Shown in pieces: positions 37,155-46,829 of a DNA stretch of 64,000 nt. The stretch's first letter is position 1, and every line of letters begins with the position of its first letter. The notes beneath the pieces were generated by a model that was given only the letters and a program-made list of their open reading frames with translations, was not told the DNA's origin and searched no databases. The position numbers and the translations under genes were made by a program. The stretch covers positions 1,499,044 to 1,563,043 of the forward strand of contig NZ_MEIY01000001.1 of the NCBI RefSeq assembly GCF_001752365.1. The letters run 5' to 3'. Source of the stretch: Marinobacter sp. X15-166B (GTDB lineage Bacteria; Pseudomonadota; Gammaproteobacteria; Pseudomonadales; Oleiphilaceae).

Positions 37155-38354
37155 ATGCTATCGAACTTGTTGTCCGGGGACCTGCCCCGCAGTCGGCGAT
37201 TGACGGCGGCGCTGCTGGCTATTCTGCTGGCACTGGCCTTCGGCCCCTTTTTGTTCCCCGGTGTTCGTGCGTTTTCAATGATGGGCATGATTTGTGTGTT
37301 CATTATTTTGGTGGCGTCCTACGATCTGATGCTGGGTTATACCCACATAGTGTCGTTCGCCCATACCATGTTTTTCGGTATCGGCGCCTACGGTGTCGCC
37401 ATGGCGGTCGGCACCTGGGGCAATAGCTTTGGCTCAGTGCTGCTGGGCATGGCAGGCGCACTATTGCTGACGATTGTGCTGGCCCTGCTGTTAGGTCTGC
37501 TGTCGCTGCGGGTGAAAGCCATCTTCTTTGCCCTGGTGACGCTGGCGGTGGCGTTTGCATTTCTCAGTCTGGTTACGCAGTTGTACCCGGTTACCGGCGG
37601 TGAAGACGGCATGCGCGTGCGGGTGCCCCGGGAGCTGGGGCCAGCCTTCCGGCCCCTGGAGCAGTCATTGTGGGGCTTCAGTCTGCCCGATTTTTGCAGC
37701 GCGCTGGTGTCAGGGTCTGCAACGGCGTGGGACGATGCCCTGTTTCAGGTTCGGATTAATGGCCGTACGCTGATGTACTACGTCGCTTTCGGCACCGCGT
37801 TGCTGGTGTTCCTGTTTCTTTTGCGCGTGGTTAATTCACCGTTCGGCAAGGTTCTGCAGGCGATCCGTGAAAACGAGTTCCGGGCGCAGGCCCTGGGGTA
37901 TAACACCGTCCTGTATCGCACCTCTGTGGTCATATTGTCGGCCTGCCTGGCGTGTCTGGCCGGGGTGCTGTTCGCGCTGATCAACCGCTACGTTAACCCG
38001 GAAAACACTCTGGCATTCGAGTTGATGGTGTTCATATTGTTGATGTGCGTCATGGGCGGCATGGGCACGCTGTACGGTGCCGTGGTTGGCGCCAGCCTGT
38101 TCCTGCTGGCGCAGAATTACCTGCAGGATTTACTCAAACTGTTGGTCACCCAGCTGCCGCCGGACAGTGGCCTGGCGAATCTGGTGGGCCCGGAACGCTG
38201 GCTGCTCTGGTTCGGCCTGTTGTTTGTGCTCAGTGTGTATTTCTTCCCGGCGGGGGTGGTCGGACAACTCCGGCGTTGGAGCGCCCGCAGGCAGCAAAAT
38301 AACCCGGTAGTGGAGGTTGTCGCCAAGCCCGGCTCTCAGACCCTGTCCAGCTGA
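37155..38354 (+). CDS. Liv-type ABC transporter permease (LivM-like)
   Basis: The 399-residue permease has the LivM features LMLGYTHIVSFAHTMFFGIGAYGVAM, LRVKAIFFALVTLAVAFAF, RENEFRAQALGYNTVLYRTSVVILSACLACLAGVLFAL and MCVMGGMGTLYGAVVGA, with about ten membrane segments. GGAGAGG precedes ATG 37155; a frame from 37104 overlaps the LivH-like gene. It is the last gene of the transporter operon and converges on hrpB with 87 bases between them. Confidence 0.93.
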   Translation: MLSNLLSGDLPRSRRLTAALLAILLALAFGPFLFPGVRAFSMMGMICVFIILVASYDLMLGYTHIVSFAHTMFFGIGAYGVAMAVGTWGNSFGSVLLGMAGALLLTIVLALLLGLLSLRVKAIFFALVTLAVAFAFLSLVTQLYPVTGGEDGMRVRVPRELGPAFRPLEQSLWGFSLPDFCSALVSGSATAWDDALFQVRINGRTLMYYVAFGTALLVFLFLLRVVNSPFGKVLQAIRENEFRAQALGYNTVLYRTSVVILSACLACLAGVLFALINRYVNPENTLAFELMVFILLMCVMGGMGTLYGAVVGASLFLLAQNYLQDLLKLLVTQLPPDSGLANLVGPERWLLWFGLLFVLSVYFFPAGVVGQLRRWSARRQQNNPVVEVVAKPGSQTLSS

Positions 38355-38441
38355 TCACGACGCGCCCCAATCTGCACGCGGCTTAGTGACTTGAATGACG
38401 ATCGAGGGTGTGACCGACCAAGCGCGTTTGCCGCTGTCTGA

Positions 38442-40940
38442 CTAGCGTCGCTTAACTCCCTGGTTTGCTTCAGCGGTCCGTGGGTCTTCCGGCCAAGGGT
38501 GCTTGGGATAGCGGCCGCGCATGTCTTTGCGTACCTCCGGGTAGGCGTTGCGCCAAAAACTGGCCAGATCGGCGGTCACCGCCAGCGGGCGCTGCGCGGG
38601 GGAGAGCAGGTGGACCACCACCGACACCAGGCCGGCGGCCACCCGGGGGGTGTCGGTCCAGCCGAACAGCGCTTGCAGTTTGGCCGCCAGCACAGGGCCG
38701 TTGTCGGCAGTGTAGTCGAGTTTGACCGCCTGACCGGTGGGAATGGTCAACGCCACCGGTGCCAATTCGTTCAGCCGCTGTTGTTGGGGGTAACTCAGCA
38801 GGCTGTTCAGCGCGTCGAGCAGGTTCAGTCTCTGCAGGTCGGACCAGCGCTGCATGCCGGCCATAAAGGGCAGCAGCCAGTGCTCCAGGCTCGCAAGCAG
38901 GGCGCCGTCACTGACATCCGGCCACTCACCCGGAAATACCTCCGCCAGCAGGCGCACCCGGGCGCACCACTGGGTGGCACGGTCTGGCCAGGCCAGGCTG
39001 TGCAGACCACGTTTGCGCACGGCGTTCAGCAGGCCCTGCTGTATCAGCGCCGTATCTGGCTTGGGTAATTCTTGCTCGGCCAGTATCAGCTCGCCCAGTG
39101 TGCGCACTCGCCGCGCGATCACGGTGCCACGTTGGTCGTTCCAGAGGGCTTCTTCGCGCTCCTCAATCAAAGCCGACAAATCCTGCTCCACATCGGCGAT
39201 CTCCACCGGGGCGGCCAGATAAATGCTAGCCTCCCGGGCTTTGCCATCCAGATCGGCAGCCACCAGCCAGTCGTGGCGGGCCAGCGCGTCAGCGTCACGC
39301 AGTGAGGCGCCTTTGCCGTTGCTGAGTTGATAGCGGGGGGCTTGCCCGGAGCGGCGCTGGCCGATACGGTCGGGGTAAGCCAGAGCCAGCAGACGCCCGG
39401 TTTCGGTGGGGCTGGGCAAGGGCGTTGTCCGGTCAGGCTGGAGGGTCAACTGTCTGGCGACCTGACGTAAGGTGCGCAGCTGGGCAGGGTCCAGACCCTC
39501 GGGCCGGTACTCACCCCGCAGCACCCGCAGCCGTTCATGCAGATCGGCACCCGCCGCACGGCCACCCCGGGCGAGCAGGTCGCGTTCCCCCAGCAGGGCC
39601 GCCAGTTCCGCGGCGGCAGTGCCGAGTCCCAGCGTGCGACCGTGCACCACCATGTTGGCCAGGCGCGGATGAATGCCCAGTTGGCGGGCGGCTTTGCCAT
39701 GCTCACTAATGGCCCCTTCAGGGGTAAGCATGCCCAGCAACCGCAGCAACCCGGTAGCCTGATTCCAGTGGGCGGCCGGGGGTGGATCAATCCAGGCTAC
39801 CTGGCCCGGGGCACGGGCGCCCCACTGGGCCAGTTCCAGCACCAGCGACACCAGATCGGCTTCCTGAATTTCCGCTGGGGTAAACTCCGCCAGAGCGAAA
39901 TGTTCGGATTCACTCCACAGCCGGTAGCAGACCCCGGGACCGGTGCGTCCGGCCCGGCCTTTGCGCTGTTCGGCGGAGGCTTTGGATACCCGCCCGGTGT
40001 GCAGCCGGGACATGCCACTGTTGGGGTCAAACACCGCCCGCCGCTGCAGGCCGCTGTCGACCACCACGCTGACACCTTCGATGGTCAGGCTGGTCTCGGC
40101 AATCGCGGTGGCCAGCACCACCTTGCGGGTACCCGCGGCGGCCGGTGCTATGGCGCGATCCTGGTCTTCGGCGGGCAGGTTGCCGTACAGGGGCGTGATG
40201 TGCACCGAATCGGCCACCTGTCCCCGCAAACGCTGTTCCACCCGGCGAATCTCACCGGCCCCCGGCAGAAACACCAGCAAGGAGCCAGTCTGCCGGGCAA
40301 GCGCTTCATGAATCACCGCCACTACCGGGTCAATGGTACTGAGGCGGCGGTTGCGCCCCCGTGCTTGCGACGGTGTCGGGCGGTAGAGGACGTCCACCGG
40401 AAAGGCCCGGCCTGCGCTGCTGATAACCGGTACATCCCCCAGCACCCGGGCGATGGGGGCGGTGTCGAGAGTGGCTGACATCACCAGCAGGCGCAGGTCC
40501 GGTCGCAACGCCTGCTGCGACTCCCGCACCAGCGCGAGCCCCAGGTCGGCGTGCAGCGAGCGCTCATGAAATTCATCAAACAACACCGCCGCGTACTCGT
40601 CCAGCATGGGGTCGTTCTGAATCAGGCGGGTCAGAATGCCTTCGGTCACCACTTCAATCTGCGTTGCCGCCGACACCTGACTGTCCAAACGGGTGCGATA
40701 GCCCACCGTTTGGCCTGCCTTTTCCCCTATTTGTCGAGCCATAAAACGGGCCGCCGAGCGGGCCGCCAGCCGTCGCGGCTCCAGCATCAGAATCTTGCGG
40801 CCCTCCCGCCAGGGCGCGTCCAGCAAGGCCAGGGGAACCCGGGTGGTTTTACCGGCACCGGGCGGGGCTTGCAGCAAGGCCGTGGGGGTCTGCTCCAGGG
40901 TCTGTTGCAGTTGGGGGAGTATGGCTTCGATCGGGAGCAT
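38442..40940 (-). CDS. hrpB: ATP-dependent helicase HrpB
   Basis: The 832-residue protein is a DEAH-box-related helicase of the HrpB family. Near the N-terminus lie Walker A APPGAGKTTRVPLALL, motif Ia LEPRRLAARSAA, motif II FDEFHERSLHADLGL, SATLD and, in the second RecA domain, VLATAIAETSLTIEGV and QRKGRAGRTGPG. The C-terminal HrpB-specific domain follows. Its substrate in most bacteria is not settled; it is thought to act on RNA. The family length is about 800-850. The start at 40940 is close to the first helicase block as expected. It is monocistronic. Confidence 0.96.
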   Translation of the reverse strand: MLPIEAILPQLQQTLEQTPTALLQAPPGAGKTTRVPLALLDAPWREGRKILMLEPRRLAARSAARFMARQIGEKAGQTVGYRTRLDSQVSAATQIEVVTEGILTRLIQNDPMLDEYAAVLFDEFHERSLHADLGLALVRESQQALRPDLRLLVMSATLDTAPIARVLGDVPVISSAGRAFPVDVLYRPTPSQARGRNRRLSTIDPVVAVIHEALARQTGSLLVFLPGAGEIRRVEQRLRGQVADSVHITPLYGNLPAEDQDRAIAPAAAGTRKVVLATAIAETSLTIEGVSVVVDSGLQRRAVFDPNSGMSRLHTGRVSKASAEQRKGRAGRTGPGVCYRLWSESEHFALAEFTPAEIQEADLVSLVLELAQWGARAPGQVAWIDPPPAAHWNQATGLLRLLGMLTPEGAISEHGKAARQLGIHPRLANMVVHGRTLGLGTAAAELAALLGERDLLARGGRAAGADLHERLRVLRGEYRPEGLDPAQLRTLRQVARQLTLQPDRTTPLPSPTETGRLLALAYPDRIGQRRSGQAPRYQLSNGKGASLRDADALARHDWLVAADLDGKAREASIYLAAPVEIADVEQDLSALIEEREEALWNDQRGTVIARRVRTLGELILAEQELPKPDTALIQQGLLNAVRKRGLHSLAWPDRATQWCARVRLLAEVFPGEWPDVSDGALLASLEHWLLPFMAGMQRWSDLQRLNLLDALNSLLSYPQQQRLNELAPVALTIPTGQAVKLDYTADNGPVLAAKLQALFGWTDTPRVAAGLVSVVVHLLSPAQRPLAVTADLASFWRNAYPEVRKDMRGRYPKHPWPEDPRTAEANQGVKRR

Positions 40941-41181
40941 GGTGGGTGTCGGTGTGCAAAGTGAAGGTTATCTGCACCTTATAACACAGGGGCGGCCCGG
41001 TTGATAAATTCCGGGTAAACTTTAGTGTTGCTAAGGTCTTCAGGGGGAGCGAGTGTCCCGGTGGCAGCTGCGACAGGGTTCCCGGTTGTTAAAAACCCAT
41101 AGAGGCCTAAAGAATTTGGCTTGCATTGCGCTGTGACTGTCCGTAAGGTGTGCGGCCAAATTTCAAATCACGTTGGACTTG

Positions 41182-42756
41182 ATGTCGCATTCCGCTAGTG
41201 TTGCCCAATCTGCAGTGCCCGTTTCCGTCGTAACTACTTCCCCCCACCGGTTTGGCGATCCGATCGTTCTGACCCTGACCATGGGCTTTATCGCTCTGTT
41301 TGTCGGTCTGTCGATTTACGACGCAGCCTGGCTGAGCACGCAAATCGGCGAGGAGTTTGCCTGGACCGCCAAGTATCTGGGCTCGTTTTTCCAGATCTTG
41401 CTGATTGCCACCTTCTTTATTGCCCTGGGTGTTGCCCAGAGTCGCGCCGGGCAGGCCCGAATCGGTAATCTGGATGCACCGGAAATCAGTACGTTTCGCT
41501 GGTTATCCATGGTGATGTGCACTTTGCTGGCCGGTGGCGGGGTGTTTTTTGCCGCCGGTGAACCCGTGTATCACTTCGTGGTGACGCCCCCGGCCTTCGA
41601 CACCCAGGCGGGGACCGCCGCCGCCGCTGCGCCCGCTCTGGCGCAGTCGTTCATGCACTGGGGGTTTCTGGCCTGGGCGGTGCTCGGCTCGCTGGCGGCC
41701 ATTGCACTGGCCTATGCCCATTATAACCAGGGCAAACCCCTGCAGCCGCGTACCTTGCTCTATCCGGTGTTCGGCGAGTGGATCTTGACCAGCTGGGTGG
41801 GCAGTGTGGTGGACGCTGTGTGCGTTATCGCGATCGTCGCGGGCACTGTGGGCCCCATCGGGTTTCTCGCCACTCAGATGAGTTATGGCCTCAGCGTGCT
41901 GTTCGGGTTTGACAACGGCTTCGGCACCCAGCTGATGATTCTGATGTTGCTGGCGACGGTGTACATTGTCTCGGCCATGAGCGGTGTCCAGAAAGGCATT
42001 CAGATGCTGAGCCGCTTCAATGTGTTCCTCGCGCTGGCCATTGGTGCGGTGATTTTTATTTTCGGGCCGACCCTGTTTTTGACCAATCTGTATCTGCAGT
42101 CGGTGGGTGAATACATCACCTCGTTCTTTACCATGGCCACCATGACCGCGGATGTGGCGCCGGACTGGTGGATGCAGTGGTGGACGGTGTTTTTCTTTGC
42201 CTGGTTTATCGGTTACGCCCCGTTGATGGCCATTTTTGTGGCGCGGATTTCCCGCGGCCGCACCATCCGTCAAGTGATTGTTGCGGTGGCGGTGCTGGCG
42301 CCGATCGCCACCAGCATCTGGTTCACGCTGCTGGGGGGATCGGGGATTTATTATCAGCTGAGCGGCGCCGTTGATCTGGCGGGAGCCTTAAATAACTTCC
42401 AGTTTGATGTGGCCACGCTGACGGTGGCGCAGGCCTTGCCGGGCGGTGCCTGGATGGCGGCGGCAATTTTATTGCTGACGACCATCTTTGTGGCCACCAC
42501 CGGCGACTCCATGAGTTATTCCATCGCCGTGGTCGGTGCCGGTCACGACGAACCCCACTATCTGATCCGGGCCTTCTGGGGCGGTGCCATGGCGGTGATG
42601 GCGGGCATACTGCTGTCGATGGGTGGTGGCCAGATCGGGGTGTTGCAGCAGTTCATTGTAGTGACCGCGATTCCGGTGTCGCTGGTGATCCTGCCAACGC
42701 TGTGGACCGGGCCACAAGCGGCCCGGGCGATGGCCCGGGAGCAACAATTGCTGTAA
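41182..42756 (+). CDS. BCCT family transporter (betaine/choline/carnitine type)
   Basis: The 524-residue protein has about twelve membrane segments and the BCCT signature TVFFFAWFIGYAPLMAIFVARISRGRTIRQ, preceded by the tryptophan-rich DWWMQWW of the substrate box. LGVAQSRAGQARIGN and GEWILTSWVGSVVDAVCVIAIVAG match the family. It couples uptake of a quaternary amine such as betaine or choline to sodium or protons. ATG 41182 is used; a TTG at 41173 would add three residues. It is followed by a strong terminator. It likely serves osmoprotection along with the ectoine-type transporter. Confidence 0.9.
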   Translation: MSHSASVAQSAVPVSVVTTSPHRFGDPIVLTLTMGFIALFVGLSIYDAAWLSTQIGEEFAWTAKYLGSFFQILLIATFFIALGVAQSRAGQARIGNLDAPEISTFRWLSMVMCTLLAGGGVFFAAGEPVYHFVVTPPAFDTQAGTAAAAAPALAQSFMHWGFLAWAVLGSLAAIALAYAHYNQGKPLQPRTLLYPVFGEWILTSWVGSVVDAVCVIAIVAGTVGPIGFLATQMSYGLSVLFGFDNGFGTQLMILMLLATVYIVSAMSGVQKGIQMLSRFNVFLALAIGAVIFIFGPTLFLTNLYLQSVGEYITSFFTMATMTADVAPDWWMQWWTVFFFAWFIGYAPLMAIFVARISRGRTIRQVIVAVAVLAPIATSIWFTLLGGSGIYYQLSGAVDLAGALNNFQFDVATLTVAQALPGGAWMAAAILLLTTIFVATTGDSMSYSIAVVGAGHDEPHYLIRAFWGGAMAVMAGILLSMGGGQIGVLQQFIVVTAIPVSLVILPTLWTGPQAARAMAREQQLL

Positions 42757-42784
42757 TGCTGGTGCAGCAACCCGGGTAACCCTG

Positions 42785-42826
42785 AAACAACGCCCCGCCG
42801 GGATGGCACCTGGCGGGGCGTTGTTT
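42785..42826. terminator. Bidirectional terminator between BCCT gene and valine operon
   Basis: A 15-bp perfect stem (AAACAACGCCCCGCC and its complement) encloses 12 bases, with an A-rich start and T-rich end, so it can act as an intrinsic terminator for both the BCCT gene and the convergent mmsB end. Confidence 0.85.
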
Positions 42827-42858
42827 ATCGGATACCGCGGTCAGCTGGGGCCGACGGT

Positions 42859-43755
42859 TCAGTCGGCGTCGGTGCCGCGATAGAAGTTCTGGATACTGGA
42901 AAAATCCAGCCGGCCATGCCCCTGCTGACTGTGCAGCTGGAACAGGTTGCGTGCCAAAGCACCCATGGGAATGGCCGCCTTGTTGGTCACCGCATTATCG
43001 AACGCCAGTCCCAGATCCTTGGTCATCAGATCCACCAGAAAACCACCCTGGTAGTCGTTGCCAGCGGGCACATTATCCATCACCCCGGGCCAGGGGTTAT
43101 AGACGTTCAGAGCCCAATTGCCGCCCGAACTCTGGCGCATGATTTCCGACAGCACCGCTGGATCCAGGCCGTTTTTAACGCCCAGCGCCAAGGCCTCACA
43201 GGTACCGCTCATCAGAATCGCCAGCAGCATGTTGTTGCACACCTTGGCCACCTGACCGGCACCGGATTCACCGGCGTGGAAGATGTTCTTGCCCATGGCC
43301 TCGAGGACCGGTTTGGCGCGTTCAAAGGCGGCGTCCGTGCCCCCGCAAATAAAGGTCAACGCTCCGGCTTTGGCGCCCCCGACCCCCCCGGACACTGGTG
43401 CGTCAAGAAACGCCAGGCCGCGTTGCTCTGCTGCTGCGCCGACCTTACGGGAGGTCTCCGGCGCAATGGTGGATGAATCAATCACCAGTGTGCCGGCGTT
43501 CAGGGCGCTCAGCAGGCCGTCTTCGCCCAGATACAGGGCTTCCACATGCTGCCCCGCGGGCAGCATGGAGATGACCATCTCGGCGCCCTGAACCGCATCC
43601 CGGGCCGAAGCCGCCTTTTTGGCGCCGGCGCTTACAACCGCGTCGAGCGCGGTGTCCGAGAGGTCAAACGCGGTGACCTGATGGCCGCCTTTGACCAGAT
43701 TGCAGGCCATCGGCCCACCCATATTACCCAGTCCAATAAATCCGATTGTCGCCAT
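42859..43755 (-). CDS. mmsB: 3-hydroxyisobutyrate dehydrogenase MmsB
   Basis: The 298-residue NAD-dependent dehydrogenase oxidises 3-hydroxyisobutyrate to methylmalonate semialdehyde in valine degradation. It shows the Rossmann start IGFIGLGNMGGPMACNLVKGGHQVTAFD, the substrate loop DAPVSGGVGGAKAGALTF, and AGQVAKVCNNMLLA with the catalytic lysine. Length is normal. It is the last gene of the minus-strand valine operon, 21 bases after the HIBCH gene. Confidence 0.95.
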   Translation of the reverse strand: MATIGFIGLGNMGGPMACNLVKGGHQVTAFDLSDTALDAVVSAGAKKAASARDAVQGAEMVISMLPAGQHVEALYLGEDGLLSALNAGTLVIDSSTIAPETSRKVGAAAEQRGLAFLDAPVSGGVGGAKAGALTFICGGTDAAFERAKPVLEAMGKNIFHAGESGAGQVAKVCNNMLLAILMSGTCEALALGVKNGLDPAVLSEIMRQSSGGNWALNVYNPWPGVMDNVPAGNDYQGGFLVDLMTKDLGLAFDNAVTNKAAIPMGALARNLFQLHSQQGHGRLDFSSIQNFYRGTDAD

Positions 43756-43776
43756 GTCGGGTTCCCCCGGTTGTTG

Positions 43777-44856
43777 TTAGTTATAAAAGCTGTCGATCCA
43801 CTCCGGGTCCAGGCTCTCGAGTGAGGCGTAACGCCAGCGTGGCTGTCTGTCTTTGTCGATCAGCAGGGCGCGTATCCCTTCGGCAAGCTCGCCCTTTTCC
43901 AGGCAGCGGATCGACAGGTGTAATTCCGCAGCGAACACTTCTGCCAGGCTGAGGTGTTGGCTGGCGTGGAACTGCCGCCAGATCAGGGCGATGGAGGTGG
44001 GGGAGCCGGCGGCCAGGGTTTTGGCCGCTTTTGCCAGCGCCGGGTGATCACCCTGGTAGCCGGTGATGTTGGCCACCACTGCGCCCAGAGTGGCCTCGTC
44101 GGTCAGTTCCTGAATGGTGTCGAACTGATCGCGAATGACCGAAGGGGGCATGGCACCGGCGCTGTGGGCCTCCGCGGCTTTCAAATGGTGATGGATGCAA
44201 GGGTCCGCATCCTCGGCCAGCTGCGGGTCGGCGCACAAGGCGGCCAGCACTGCGTCGCGCTGTTCGTGATGGATGCAACGGTCGGCGAGGCCCACGAAGC
44301 GGGCATCCTCGGCGTTCAGGTGAATGCCGGTGAGCCCGATGAACAACCCGGTGCGGCCGGGCATTTTGTTGAGAAACCAGCTGGCACCCACGTCGGGATA
44401 CAGACCGATGGTGACTTCCGGCATGGCAATGCGAGCCGACTCCGTGGCCACCCGGTGGGAGCCTGCGGCCAGCAAGCCAAGGCCGCCGCCCATCACAATG
44501 CCATTGCCCCAGACGATCACCGGTTTGGGGAATCGGTGCAGCAGGTGATCCAGTTCGTACTCCTCGGTGAAGAAATCCACCCCGTCCTGCAGTTTGCCGT
44601 TGTCCCCCCGGGCGACCATGGCCTCGTACAGAAACACGATGTCGCCCCCGGCGCAAAAGGCTTTGTCGCCACTGCCTTCGAGCCAGACCGCGGCGACCGA
44701 ATCGTCGTCGCGCCAGCGTTGCAGTTGGGGGGTCAACGCGCGAATCATCGCCAACGACAGAGCGTTCAACGATTTGGGCTGGTTCAGTCGGGCGATGCCG
44801 ATCTTTTTGCCGCCGGCCGCCGCCCGCTCTTCAAAAATAATCGCAGAATGATCCAT
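43777..44856 (-). CDS. 3-hydroxyisobutyryl-CoA hydrolase
   Basis: The 359-residue crotonase-family protein matches HIBCH, which removes CoA from 3-hydroxyisobutyryl-CoA. Its longer-than-hydratase length and motifs LNQPKSLNALSLAMIRAL, GSGDKAFCAGGDIVFLYE, PVIVWGNGIVMGGGLGLLAAGSHRVATE, and RIAMPEVTIGLYPDVGASWFLNKMPG are diagnostic, including the catalytic Glu and Asp of this subgroup. Next gene upstream is enoyl-CoA hydratase with a 12-base gap. In valine breakdown this step releases free 3-hydroxyisobutyrate for MmsB. Confidence 0.94.
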   Translation of the reverse strand: MDHSAIIFEERAAAGGKKIGIARLNQPKSLNALSLAMIRALTPQLQRWRDDDSVAAVWLEGSGDKAFCAGGDIVFLYEAMVARGDNGKLQDGVDFFTEEYELDHLLHRFPKPVIVWGNGIVMGGGLGLLAAGSHRVATESARIAMPEVTIGLYPDVGASWFLNKMPGRTGLFIGLTGIHLNAEDARFVGLADRCIHHEQRDAVLAALCADPQLAEDADPCIHHHLKAAEAHSAGAMPPSVIRDQFDTIQELTDEATLGAVVANITGYQGDHPALAKAAKTLAAGSPTSIALIWRQFHASQHLSLAEVFAAELHLSIRCLEKGELAEGIRALLIDKDRQPRWRYASLESLDPEWIDSFYN

Positions 44857-44868
44857 GACAGCCTCGGG

Positions 44869-45648
44869 TTAGCGGTTGGTCCAATTGGGTTTGCGCTTCT
44901 CCAGAAACGCATTCACGCCTTCGCGCTGGTCCTGGGTGCTGAACAGTTCCACGAACAGTTCCCGCTCCATGCGCCAGCCATCACTGTGGGCGCGGCCATC
45001 CCGCGCACTCATCACCAGCTGCTTGCAACGGGCGGTGGACGACGGGCTTTGTTTGCACGCCATGGTGGCCAGTTCCAGCGCACGGTTGAGGCCCTCACCT
45101 TGGGGGACCACTTCTTCCACCAGGCCGATGCGCTCGGCCGTGGCGGCGCTGACCCGCTCACCGCACAGAATCATGCGCTTGGCCCAGCCCTCACCCACCA
45201 GCCAGGGCAAATTCTGGGTGCCGCCGGCGCAGGGCAACAGGCCTACGCTGGCCTCTGGCAGGGCCATTTGTGCCTGTTCCTCGGCCACCCGCAGGTCGCA
45301 GGCCAGGGCGCACTCCAGACCGCCGCCCATGGCATAGCCGTTGATGGCCGCAATGGACACGCCGCGAAACGCCGTCAGGGCCGCAAACGCATCGCCGAAA
45401 GCTTGAGCCATGGTGGCGGCGGTGCCGGTGTCGCCGTCAGCGAACAGCTTCAGGTCGGCACCGGCGGAAAAGAATTTGTCCCCTTCACCGGTGATCACCA
45501 GCGCGTACATATCGGCGTCATTGTTCAATTCGGTGACTATGTCGGCGAGCTGGGCAAGGGTGGCCTGGGTCCAGGTATTCGCTGGTGGATTGGCAATCGT
45601 CAACAGCGCGATGTGTTCGCGTTTCTCCAGTTTGATTTGAGCACTCAT
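44869..45648 (-). CDS. Enoyl-CoA hydratase (methacrylyl-CoA hydration)
   Basis: The 259-residue crotonase shows SAGADLKLFADGD, NGYAMGGGLECALACDLRV and EASVGLLPCAGGTQNLPWLVGEGWAKRMILCGERV, with the two glutamates of active hydratases. In this operon the expected reaction is hydration of methacrylyl-CoA to 3-hydroxyisobutyryl-CoA. The gene is 9 bases from the acyl-CoA dehydrogenase gene and 12 from the HIBCH gene, so one transcript is very likely. Confidence 0.93.
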   Translation of the reverse strand: MSAQIKLEKREHIALLTIANPPANTWTQATLAQLADIVTELNNDADMYALVITGEGDKFFSAGADLKLFADGDTGTAATMAQAFGDAFAALTAFRGVSIAAINGYAMGGGLECALACDLRVAEEQAQMALPEASVGLLPCAGGTQNLPWLVGEGWAKRMILCGERVSAATAERIGLVEEVVPQGEGLNRALELATMACKQSPSSTARCKQLVMSARDGRAHSDGWRMERELFVELFSTQDQREGVNAFLEKRKPNWTNR

Positions 45649-45657
45649 GTCCGGTCC

Positions 45658-46824
45658 TTATTGAATGGCTTCGATCACCCCCGGCTCCAGTACGCGCCGG
45701 GCAATGATCAATCGCATGATTTCGTTGGTACCTTCGAGAATCTGGTGCACCCGCAGATCCCGCAGGTAACGCTCGAGTGGGTACTCGCGGATGTATCCGT
45801 AACCGCCGTGCAACTGCAGGGCGTCGTTGCACACGTCAAAACAGGCGTCGGTGGCAAACCGTTTCGCCATGGCACAGTGGAGGGTGGCCTCCGGATCCCC
45901 CTGGTCCAGTTTCCAGGCACCGAGGCGCACCATTTGGCGGGCGGCCACCAGATGGGTGGCCATATCCGCCAGTTTGAACTGCAGGGCCTGAAAGGCGGCC
46001 AGTGGCTTGCCGAACTGTTCCCGCTCCTGCACGTAATTGCGCGCCCGCAGCAGCGCGGCCTGGGCGCCGCCGAGGGAGCAGGTGGCTATGTTGAGCCGGC
46101 CGCCGTCCAGACCTTGCATGGCAAAACGAAAGCCTTCGCCTTCTTCGCCCAGACGGTTGCTGGCCGGCACCCGCACCTGATCAAAAGTGATCTGGCGGGT
46201 GGGCTGGCTGTTCCAGCCCATTTTGTCCTCGCTCTTGCCATAGTGAATACCGTCGGCATCGGCGGGGATCACAAACGCGGAGATGCCCCGGGCACCGCTG
46301 TCCGCGCTGCCGGTGCGGGCCATGACCACCAACACCTGGGTCGCACCGGCGCCGGAGATAAACACCTTGGAACCGGAGATCCGGTATTCGTCGCCGTCCC
46401 GAACCGCTTTGGTGCGCAGATTGGCGGCGTCGGAGCCTGCACCCGGTTCGGTGAGGCAATAGGACGCCAGCCATTCGCCGCTCACCAGCCTGGGCAAAAA
46501 CGACTGGCGAATGTGGTCGTTGCCAAAACAGGCCACCATCCAGGTGGCCATATTGTGAATGGTGATGAACGCGGCGGTGGACGGGCAGGCCGCGGCCAAC
46601 TCTTCCACCACCACCGAGGTGTCCAGCCGGGACAGGCCCAGCCCGCCGAGCTCCTCCGGCACATACAGGCCGCAGAACCCCAGCTGGCCGGCTTCGGCGA
46701 TCACCTCCACCGGGAAAATGTGCTCTTCGTCCCAGCGCGCGGCCTCGGGGGCCATCGCTTTCTCAGCAAAGGTTCGCGCGGCGTCGCGGAACGCTTGCTG
46801 ATCTTCGGTGAGATCAAAGTTCAT
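45658..46824 (-). CDS. Acyl-CoA dehydrogenase (isobutyryl-CoA dehydrogenase type)
   Basis: The 388-residue FAD enzyme fits the acyl-CoA dehydrogenase family: YCLTEPGAGSDAANLRTKAV, GAQAALLRARNYVQEREQFGKPLAAFQALQFKLADMAT and the catalytic glutamate region LEGTNEIMRLIIARRVLE. The last block resembles isobutyryl-CoA dehydrogenase. It should oxidise isobutyryl-CoA to methacrylyl-CoA with electrons to electron-transfer flavoprotein. It follows mmsA with a 5-base gap. Branched or short-chain alternatives cannot be excluded, but the operon makes valine the best choice. Confidence 0.92.
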   Translation of the reverse strand: MNFDLTEDQQAFRDAARTFAEKAMAPEAARWDEEHIFPVEVIAEAGQLGFCGLYVPEELGGLGLSRLDTSVVVEELAAACPSTAAFITIHNMATWMVACFGNDHIRQSFLPRLVSGEWLASYCLTEPGAGSDAANLRTKAVRDGDEYRISGSKVFISGAGATQVLVVMARTGSADSGARGISAFVIPADADGIHYGKSEDKMGWNSQPTRQITFDQVRVPASNRLGEEGEGFRFAMQGLDGGRLNIATCSLGGAQAALLRARNYVQEREQFGKPLAAFQALQFKLADMATHLVAARQMVRLGAWKLDQGDPEATLHCAMAKRFATDACFDVCNDALQLHGGYGYIREYPLERYLRDLRVHQILEGTNEIMRLIIARRVLEPGVIEAIQ

Positions 46825-46829
46825 ATCGA

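Noticed and set aside
40941-41181. Possible promoter or leader RNA before the BCCT gene
   Set aside because: No convincing -35/-10 pair, ribosomal leader or riboswitch could be recognised in these 241 bases.
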